This document shows, piece after piece, positions 58,455 through 64,000 of a stretch of 64,000 bases of DNA. The stretch spans positions 3,129 through 67,128 of the forward strand of contig JBDKTJ010000062.1 of NCBI GenBank assembly GCA_039698075.1. Direction: 5' to 3'. Below the pieces are notes generated by a model that had not been told where the DNA came from, ran no database searches, and saw only the letters and a list, made by a program, of their open reading frames with translations. Numbering within the stretch: the stretch's first letter is position 1; each line of letters starts with the position of its first letter. The translations under genes and the position numbers were made by a program. The stretch is from JAJFVC01 sp039698075 (lineage in GTDB: Bacteria; Planctomycetota; Planctomycetia; Pirellulales; Thermoguttaceae).

Positions 58455-60638
58455 TCACCGTTGGGGCGATTCCCGGTAGGGTTGCTTTTTTTCGTAGAGC
58501 GACCGTCGCACGCGAATCGGTTGAATCAGATCGGTCCGATGTTGTTGGGCCGCCAGATCGAGCGCTTGCCGGGCCGCCGCTTGCGCCTCGTCGAACCGGC
58601 CCGCCTCGGCCAACGCCGCGCCCAACGTATCCAATCGCGCCGGATCGCGGCCGCCGGACAACTCGACCGCTCGTTGGGCGAGTCGAACGGCCTCGGGCCC
58701 GTTGCGCACCGAAGCCTTGGGGCAAGTGGCCAGCGTCCAGGCCGTTTGGTCCAGATAGCCGACGTCGTCGGGCCGTTGACGAATCGCCTCGAACCAGTGC
58801 GTCAGCGCTTCCTCGAAATCGCCGCGCTCGCTCAACAGCGCGCCGAGATTGAAATGGGTGTCGGCCAGGTTCGGCTTTTGCCGGAGGACTTCGCGGAACT
58901 CGTCGATCGCGTCGTTGGTTCGTCCACACGCGGCCAACGCGACGCCCAGGCTGTAACGCGCTCCGTCCAGGCTGGGGTCGGCGTCCAACGCCAATCGGAA
59001 TTGTTGAACCGCCGCGTCGTTTCGTCCTTGTTTGGCCAACGCCGTTCCCCAGTTGAATCGGGCTTTGGCGTATTGGGGATTGACGTTCAAGACTTTTTGA
59101 AATTGTTGGATGGCCGCGTCGGTCCGCCCTTGTTGCGACAGCGCGACGCCGAGGTTGTTCAGGGCGTCGGTGTAATCCGGCTTGATGTCCAACGCCGCGC
59201 GATACTCGGCCGTCGCCGCGTTCAGATCGCCGCGTGCGGCCATCGCAATGCCGAGGTTGTTGTGCGCCCGGGCGTTGCGGGACGTGCATTGCGCGGCCCT
59301 GCGCCAAAGCGTCTCGCTGTCGCGCCAATAGGTTGTCTGTTGCCAGGCGCCGCCCATCAAAACCACCACGGCCGCGGACGCCGTCGCGATGCATGTGCGC
59401 CGCGCGCCCGGCCACGTGACGCACGCGTGTCGAATGCCCCAGGCAACGGCGATGCACAACCCGATCTCGGGCAAGTACGTGTAGCGATCGGCCATCGCGT
59501 GGACGCCGACCTGCACCAGTCCGATCATCGGGACCAACATGCCGAAATACCAAAACCAGCCCACCGCCGCGTAAGGGAATCGCCGCCGCGTAGCGATCGC
59601 CGCCGCACTGACGGCTGCCAGAAAAACGGCGGCCGCCAGCGGTTTCCACCATGCCAGGCCGGGGCCCGGATGAGGATAAAACACGGCCAGTCCGACCGGA
59701 AAGAAAAAATCGCCCAAATAGACCGCGTAGGCGACCAAGGCGTTGGCCAACCGCAGAGAAAATGGAATCAAATCGAGCGACATCACGGCCGACCCTTGAG
59801 CCCAAGGCGTGACGACGCACGAGGCGATGGATAGCAGAAACAGCGGGAGCTTTTCGAGCAGCAGAGTGGGCAGTGGCCGGTGGTCGGTGGCCAGTGAAGG
59901 ACACGAAGCTGCGCCAGACGCCGAGTTCGAGTCTCTTGGCCGATCACGGGCCACTGGCCACTGACCACTGGCCACTCTTCCCAGCGGCCAATAGTCCAAC
60001 AGCAACAGCACGAACGGCAGCGTGACCACCGACGGCTTGCTCATCAGGCCCAACGCGAACCACGCCATCGCGCCGAGGTATCGCGGCCAGCCGCCGCAGC
60101 GGACGTAGCCGGTGTAGGCCCACAGCGTGAGAAGGAAGAACAGGCCGCCGAGCAGGTCTTTGCGTTCCGCAACCCAGGCGACCGATTCGACCCTCAAGGG
60201 ATGCACGGCGAACAGCGCCGCCGCCAACGCGCTGGGCCAGATCGAGCCGGTCATTCGCCGCAGCACGAGGAACAAAAGCACCGCGTTCATGGCGTGCAGC
60301 AACACGTTGGTCAGATGGTGGCCCCACGGCCGAAGACCGTAAATCTGACAGTCGGTCATGTGAGAGATCAGCGTGATCGGATGCCAGTTGCCGGCGCATC
60401 GGGCGGTTGTCGCCCAAAGCACGTTGGGAAGCGACAGTCCCTGCGAGACTTGTGGGTTTTCGGTCACGTACAGATTGTCGTCATAGTTCAGAAAATCGTG
60501 CGTGAGCGTTTGGCCAAAGACCAGAAACACCGCCAAAACCAAGAGAGCGGAAATGACCGTCGCCGCAAACGGCCAAGGCCGGGCGATCGTCGCCGGCGTC
60601 GGCCGATCCGGTTGTTTTCGACGTCGTTTGGCGTTCAT
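58455..60638 (-). CDS. TMTC-like TPR membrane protein 1 (GT-C glycosyltransferase candidate)
   Basis: 727 residues from ATG 60638. The N-terminal half is a polytopic membrane domain with the Asp pair in YDDNLYVTENPQV and the block NWHPITLISHMTDCQIYG, as in eukaryotic TMTC O-mannosyltransferases. After about residue 420 come eight or so tetratricopeptide repeats (NARAHNNLGIAMAARGDLNA, then PDYTDALNNLGVALSQQGRT). A 112-bp palindromic insertion (59865-59976) lies in a loop after the segment LLLLDYWPLGR and stays in frame. Sugar donor and protein acceptor unknown. Overlaps the next gene by 4 bp. Confidence 0.8.
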   Translation of the reverse strand: MNAKRRRKQPDRPTPATIARPWPFAATVISALLVLAVFLVFGQTLTHDFLNYDDNLYVTENPQVSQGLSLPNVLWATTARCAGNWHPITLISHMTDCQIYGLRPWGHHLTNVLLHAMNAVLLFLVLRRMTGSIWPSALAAALFAVHPLRVESVAWVAERKDLLGGLFFLLTLWAYTGYVRCGGWPRYLGAMAWFALGLMSKPSVVTLPFVLLLLDYWPLGRVASGQWPVARDRPRDSNSASGAASCPSLATDHRPLPTLLLEKLPLFLLSIASCVVTPWAQGSAVMSLDLIPFSLRLANALVAYAVYLGDFFFPVGLAVFYPHPGPGLAWWKPLAAAVFLAAVSAAAIATRRRFPYAAVGWFWYFGMLVPMIGLVQVGVHAMADRYTYLPEIGLCIAVAWGIRHACVTWPGARRTCIATASAAVVVLMGGAWQQTTYWRDSETLWRRAAQCTSRNARAHNNLGIAMAARGDLNAATAEYRAALDIKPDYTDALNNLGVALSQQGRTDAAIQQFQKVLNVNPQYAKARFNWGTALAKQGRNDAAVQQFRLALDADPSLDGARYSLGVALAACGRTNDAIDEFREVLRQKPNLADTHFNLGALLSERGDFEEALTHWFEAIRQRPDDVGYLDQTAWTLATCPKASVRNGPEAVRLAQRAVELSGGRDPARLDTLGAALAEAGRFDEAQAAARQALDLAAQQHRTDLIQPIRVRRSLYEKKQPYRESPQR
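59865..59976. repeat. 112-bp palindromic insertion in TMTC-like gene 1
   Basis: Arms AGTGGGCAGTGGCCGG (left) and CACTGGCCACTGACCACTGG (right part) are inverted over about 32 bp. The centre contains GCGCCAGACGCCGAGTTCGA. It has the same length and position in the paralogs at 61637-61748 and 63582-63693. Confidence 0.75.
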
Positions 60639-62383
60639 GGGGTGGACTCGCCTCGTGAGGTCGTCGATTTTCCCGGCAAGGAATCGTTCCGGTAGGCGTT
60701 CCAACGGCGCCGCAGTTCCGCCGCGCCTTGGACGTCGCCCCGACGTTCGGCCAGCACGGCGGCGCGTCGGGCGGCTTCGACGGCGTCGGCCTTTCGCCCA
60801 AGACAGGCCAATGACCAAGCGAGAGCGTCGTAGGTCTCGATCGCGTCGGGCCGCAGCCGCAACGCCTCTTGAAAACAGGCGACGGCTTCCTGAAAATGAC
60901 CGTCGCGGGCCAGCGCCACGCCCAACAGGCGGTGGGCGCCGTCGAAATCGGGTTTCAACTTCACCATACTGCGAAACTCCGCGGCCGCCTCGTCGTTTCG
61001 GTTTTCGTCGAGCAACGCAAGCCCGAGATGATGGTGGGCGATCCCGTTACGAGACGTGTGGGCCAGCGCCTCGCTCCAAAGCGATCGACTGTCGCGCCAG
61101 TACGAGACTTGTTGCCACGCGCAAACGGTCAGTTCGAGCGTCACGATTACGGCCACCACGACGCCAAGCCGACGACGACCCGATTGCACGCCCATCCAAT
61201 CGACCGCCGCCCACACCAAAGCAACCGAGAGTCCGATCTGCGGCAGATACGTGTACCGATCGGCCATCGCCTGCGAACCGACCTGCACCAGTCCGATCAC
61301 GGGGACCATCATGCCGAGATACCAAAACCAGCCGACCAGCCAATACGGGAACCGACGTCGCACGACCACGACGGCCACCGAAACGCCCACAAGCAGCAAC
61401 ATCGCTCCGAACGTCTTCCAACCGGGCAGGCCGCCGCTGGGATACGGATAAAACACCGTCAATCCGACCGGATAAAAAAACTGACCCAGATAGGCCACGT
61501 ACGCGACCAAGGCGTTGGCCACGCGGTCAATAAGCGGAATCGTCGCCGTCGACACGATCGCCTCGGTCTGCGCCCAGCGAGTCAACAGGCACGAGACCAG
61601 TGTTAAGGCGAACAGAGGGAGCTTTTCGAGCAGCAAAGTGGTCAGTGGCCGGTGGTCGGTGACCAGTGAAGAACATGAAGCCGCGCCAGACGCCGAGTTC
61701 GAGTCTTTTGACCGATCACTGGCCACTGGCCACTGACCACTGGCCACTCTCCCAAGCGGCCAATAATCCAGCAGCAACAGGACGCATGGCAGCGTCACCA
61801 GCATCGGTTTCGACATCAACCCCAACGCGAACAACACGATGACCGTCAGATAGCGCCGCCATGAAAACCGATGTTGCGCATAATCGACGTAGGCCCACAG
61901 CGTGAGAAAGAAAAACAGGCCGCTCAATAGGTCTTTTCGTTCGGACACCCAAGCGACCGACTCGGCCCGTAGCGGATGAATGGCGAACACGATGGCCACC
62001 ATCGCGCAGGGCCAAACCGCGCCGGTCATGCGTCGGAACACCAAAAACAGCAGCACCGCGTTTATGGCGTGCAGCAGCACGTTGGTCAGATGGTGGCCCC
62101 AGGGTCGAAGGCCGTAAATCTGGCAGTCCGCCATGTGCGAGAGCCAGGTGATCGGGTGCCAATTGGCGGCGGTGGTTGCCGTGAAGGCCCAGGCGGTTCC
62201 CGACGCGCTCAAGCCGCGCTGGACCATGGGGTTGCGGGTGACGTAAAAGTCGTCGTCCATGTTGATGAACCCATGGCCGAGCGTCTGGCCGAACACCAAA
62301 AACACCGCGGCGACCAAGATCGCGCAGATCGCCGTCGTGACGATCCCGTCGGATGATTTTTTCGCGGCATGATCGGCAGGCAT
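60635..62383 (-). CDS. TMTC-like TPR membrane protein 2
   Basis: 582 residues. The same design as its neighbours: polytopic N-terminal half with MDDDFYVTRNPMVQRGL and NWHPITWLSHMADCQIYG, TM loop TYLPQIGL and a short C-terminal TPR array (three to four repeats, for example NGIAHHHLGLALLDENRNDE). Its coding sequence between about 61500 and 62100 is almost identical to 63420-64000 in the next paralog, which points to recent duplication or gene conversion. The 112-bp insertion at 61637-61748 is present. Its ATG is at 62383, right beside the stop of the third paralog. Confidence 0.8.
   Translation of the reverse strand: MPADHAAKKSSDGIVTTAICAILVAAVFLVFGQTLGHGFINMDDDFYVTRNPMVQRGLSASGTAWAFTATTAANWHPITWLSHMADCQIYGLRPWGHHLTNVLLHAINAVLLFLVFRRMTGAVWPCAMVAIVFAIHPLRAESVAWVSERKDLLSGLFFFLTLWAYVDYAQHRFSWRRYLTVIVLFALGLMSKPMLVTLPCVLLLLDYWPLGRVASGQWPVASDRSKDSNSASGAASCSSLVTDHRPLTTLLLEKLPLFALTLVSCLLTRWAQTEAIVSTATIPLIDRVANALVAYVAYLGQFFYPVGLTVFYPYPSGGLPGWKTFGAMLLLVGVSVAVVVVRRRFPYWLVGWFWYLGMMVPVIGLVQVGSQAMADRYTYLPQIGLSVALVWAAVDWMGVQSGRRRLGVVVAVIVTLELTVCAWQQVSYWRDSRSLWSEALAHTSRNGIAHHHLGLALLDENRNDEAAAEFRSMVKLKPDFDGAHRLLGVALARDGHFQEAVACFQEALRLRPDAIETYDALAWSLACLGRKADAVEAARRAAVLAERRGDVQGAAELRRRWNAYRNDSLPGKSTTSRGESTP
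61637..61748. repeat. 112-bp palindromic insertion in TMTC-like gene 2
   Basis: Left arm AGTGGTCAGTGGCCGGTGG and right arm CACTGACCACTGGCCACT are inverted over 32 bp with 26 matches; most mismatches are transitions that still pair as G-U in RNA. Encodes a hydrophilic stretch rich in Ser, Asp and Arg (SDRSKDSNSASGAASCSS). Confidence 0.75.
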
Positions 62384-62384
62384 G

Positions 62385-64000
62385 TTACGGCTTGCTCCGC
62401 GACGGTGATTGAGATCGTTCGATTTCGGCCTGGCAGAGCCTCAAACGTTCGCGCAGGGCGTTGGCCGTGGCTGCGTCGCCATGTCGCTCGGCCGATGCGA
62501 TGGCGTGGCGGATCGCCTCGACGGCCTCGGTGAAATGGCCTTGCTGGGCCAACGTCGCGCCCAGATTGTAGCCGGCCGCGACATAATCGGGCTGGATTCT
62601 CAATGCCTCGCGAAACTGGGCGACGGCCGCGTCGAATTTTCCCTGTGCAGACAAAGCTCGTCCAAGGTTGCTATGGGCTTCCGCGAGGTCGGGGTTGATT
62701 TTCAACGCTTCTTGGTAGCTGGCGGCGGCCTTGTCGAGCTCACCGCGACCAAAGTAGAGATTGCCGAGGTTGTTGTGCGGCTCCGCGACGTCCGGTTTGA
62801 TTTGAATCGCTTTTTTATAATGGACGATGGCTTCGTCGATCTGTCCGCGGCGTATCATCACACCGGCGAGATTGTTGTGGGCGTCGGGAAAATTGGGCGA
62901 TATTTCCAACGCCTTCTGAAAACAGACGGACGCCGCGTCGAGTTGTCCGCGATGGGCCAGCAGCGTGCCGAGGTTGTTGTGGGCGACCGCGTTATCGGGA
63001 TGGTCCGACACGACGTGGGCCCAAAGCGTCTCGCCGTCGCGCCAGTAGGACGCCTGAAGCCAGCCGATCGCCGTCAGGTCGAGCAGGATCACCGCCGCCG
63101 CCGCGCCAAGAATCCAGCGACGTTGCGGGATTCGTCGCGTCAGGTCGACCGCCGCCCAGGTCAACGCGACACACAGGCCGATCTGCGGCAGATACGTATA
63201 ACGATCGGCCCTCGCTTGGATGCCGACTTGCACCAGTCCGATCACGGGGACCATCATGCCGAGATACCAAAACCAGCCGACCAGCCAGTAAGGACATCGA
63301 CGCCGCGCCAACCATGCGGCCACCGAAACGCCCACAAGCAGCAATGCCGCGAAAAAAACCACCGCAATCGAAATGGCGCTGCCCGGATGCGGATACAACG
63401 GCGCCAGCCCGACCGGATAGAAAAACTGACCCAGATAGGCCACGTATGCGACCAAGGCGTTGCCCACGCGGTCAACAAGCGGGATCGTCGCCGTCGACAC
63501 GATCGCCTCGGTCTGCGCCCAGCGTGTCAACAGGCACGAAACCAGTGTTAAGGCGAACAGCGGAAGCTTTTCGAGCAGCAAAGTGGTCAGTGGCCGGTGG
63601 TCGGTGGCCAGTGAAGAACACGAAACCGCGCCAGACGCCGAGTTCGAGTCTCTTGACCGATCACTGGCCACTGGCCACTGACCACTGGCCACTCTCCCAA
63701 GCGGCCAATAGTCCAGCAGCAACAGGACGCATGGCAGCGTCACCAACATCGGTTTCGACATCAACCCCAAGGCGAACAGCACGATGACGGTCAGATAGCG
63801 CCGCCATGAAAACCGATGTTGCACATAATCGATGTAGGCCCAAAGCGTGAGAAAGAAAAACAGGCCGCTCAACAGGTCCTTTCGTTCGGACACCCAGGCG
63901 ACCGACTCGGCCCGCAGCGGATGAATGGCGAACACGATGGCCACCATCGCGCAGGGCCAAACCGCGCCGGTCATGCGTCGGAACACCAAAAACAGCAGCA
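62385..64000 (-). CDS. TMTC-like TPR membrane protein 3, N-terminus beyond the right edge
   Basis: The frame is open to the right edge, so only about 538 C-terminal codons are present. The membrane half in view (VFRRMTGAVWPCAMVAI onward) is nearly the same in DNA as in gene 2. The C-terminus has six or seven TPRs (NAVAHNNLGTLLAHRGQL, NFPDAHNNLAGVMIRRGQ, DVAEPHNNLGNLYFGRGE and more), ending in EIERSQSPSRSKP. The 112-bp insertion lies at 63582-63693. The stop codon is followed at once by the gene-2 start (62383/62385), so the genes form one minus-strand unit. Confidence 0.78.
   Translation of the reverse strand, partial: LLFLVFRRMTGAVWPCAMVAIVFAIHPLRAESVAWVSERKDLLSGLFFFLTLWAYIDYVQHRFSWRRYLTVIVLFALGLMSKPMLVTLPCVLLLLDYWPLGRVASGQWPVASDRSRDSNSASGAVSCSSLATDHRPLTTLLLEKLPLFALTLVSCLLTRWAQTEAIVSTATIPLVDRVGNALVAYVAYLGQFFYPVGLAPLYPHPGSAISIAVVFFAALLLVGVSVAAWLARRRCPYWLVGWFWYLGMMVPVIGLVQVGIQARADRYTYLPQIGLCVALTWAAVDLTRRIPQRRWILGAAAAVILLDLTAIGWLQASYWRDGETLWAHVVSDHPDNAVAHNNLGTLLAHRGQLDAASVCFQKALEISPNFPDAHNNLAGVMIRRGQIDEAIVHYKKAIQIKPDVAEPHNNLGNLYFGRGELDKAAASYQEALKINPDLAEAHSNLGRALSAQGKFDAAVAQFREALRIQPDYVAAGYNLGATLAQQGHFTEAVEAIRHAIASAERHGDAATANALRERLRLCQAEIERSQSPSRSKP
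63582..63693. repeat. 112-bp palindromic insertion in TMTC-like gene 3
   Basis: The same 32-bp arms and centre as in gene 2, with only a few base differences. In frame with the gene. Confidence 0.75.

Noticed and set aside
59865..63693. The three 112-bp repeats as an array or integration sites
   Set aside because: They sit at equivalent positions in paralogous genes about 1.8-1.9 kb apart, so they are explained by duplication of genes carrying the insertion.
1..64000. tRNA, rRNA, transposase or prophage genes
   Set aside because: I looked for cloverleaf arms with CCA-type ends, rRNA signatures and transposase or integrase motifs and saw none; a covariance-model scan could still find small RNAs.

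Overview
The window is about 64 kb of GC-rich chromosome with planctomycete character (Planctomycetota, probably Planctomycetia/Pirellulales-like). The evidence is a DUF1570-type protein, a diadenylate cyclase with an N-terminal pyruvate-kinase-like domain, many secreted or lipoprotein genes known mainly from planctomycetes, a cobalamin-dependent ribonucleotide reductase, bacterial TMTC-like TPR membrane proteins and many short palindromic repeats in the gaps. I saw no rRNA, tRNA, CRISPR array, transposase or prophage. Two genes run off the edges: the DUF1570 gene at the left and a TMTC-like gene at the right.

Left third (1-22 kb): a HEAT-repeat lipoprotein and a DacZ-like c-di-AMP synthase with a small membrane protein behind it; surE with two secreted proteins (minus strand); divergent guaA; an isoprenoid/cofactor run xseB-ispA-dxs-nadK; two secreted planctomycete proteins; pabB-pabA (minus, overlapping by 4 bp); ubiB; an OmpA-domain lipoprotein; a secreted alpha/beta hydrolase; a HEAT/TPR protein; and a small secreted protein with an STN-like domain.

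Middle (22-46 kb): a six-gene chemotaxis operon cheW-cheR-cheA-cheC-cheD-cheY, with a candidate promoter and a bidirectional terminator but no cheB and no receptor gene. Then come planctomycete envelope proteins, a redoxin-like protein without cysteines, and nrdJ. A minus-strand oxidative-stress and metal cluster follows (perR, ferritin, peroxiredoxin, Cu/Zn-type permease with HMA domain, flavo-diiron protein), with a Per/Fur-like box over the perR promoter. Next is a run hpf-ptsN-ptsH-ptsI-DUF2344-rng-rplU, joining a regulatory phosphotransferase chain to RNA and ribosome functions. HPr carries Asp where the regulatory Ser46 of Firmicute HPr lies.

Right third (46-64 kb): a large membrane protein with anti-sigma-like N-terminal repeats and a FecR-like domain; metY followed by a metX-metW gene fusion; small unknown genes; typA; a YfhO-like GT-C-type membrane protein; and three tandem TMTC-like glycosyltransferase/TPR paralogs, each carrying a 112-bp palindromic insertion that stays in frame.

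The least explained feature is the set of short palindromic elements. One is a 168/176-bp two-armed element built on CACCACGGAGACACGGAG, in two near-identical inverted copies 51 kb apart with degenerate relatives. Others are a 25-nt CATG..CATG palindrome 3' of three genes, a GGATTAG element that supplies a stop codon, and the 112-bp element inside the TMTC-like genes. Several of them touch coding sequence: a signal peptide, a stop codon and membrane-protein loops.
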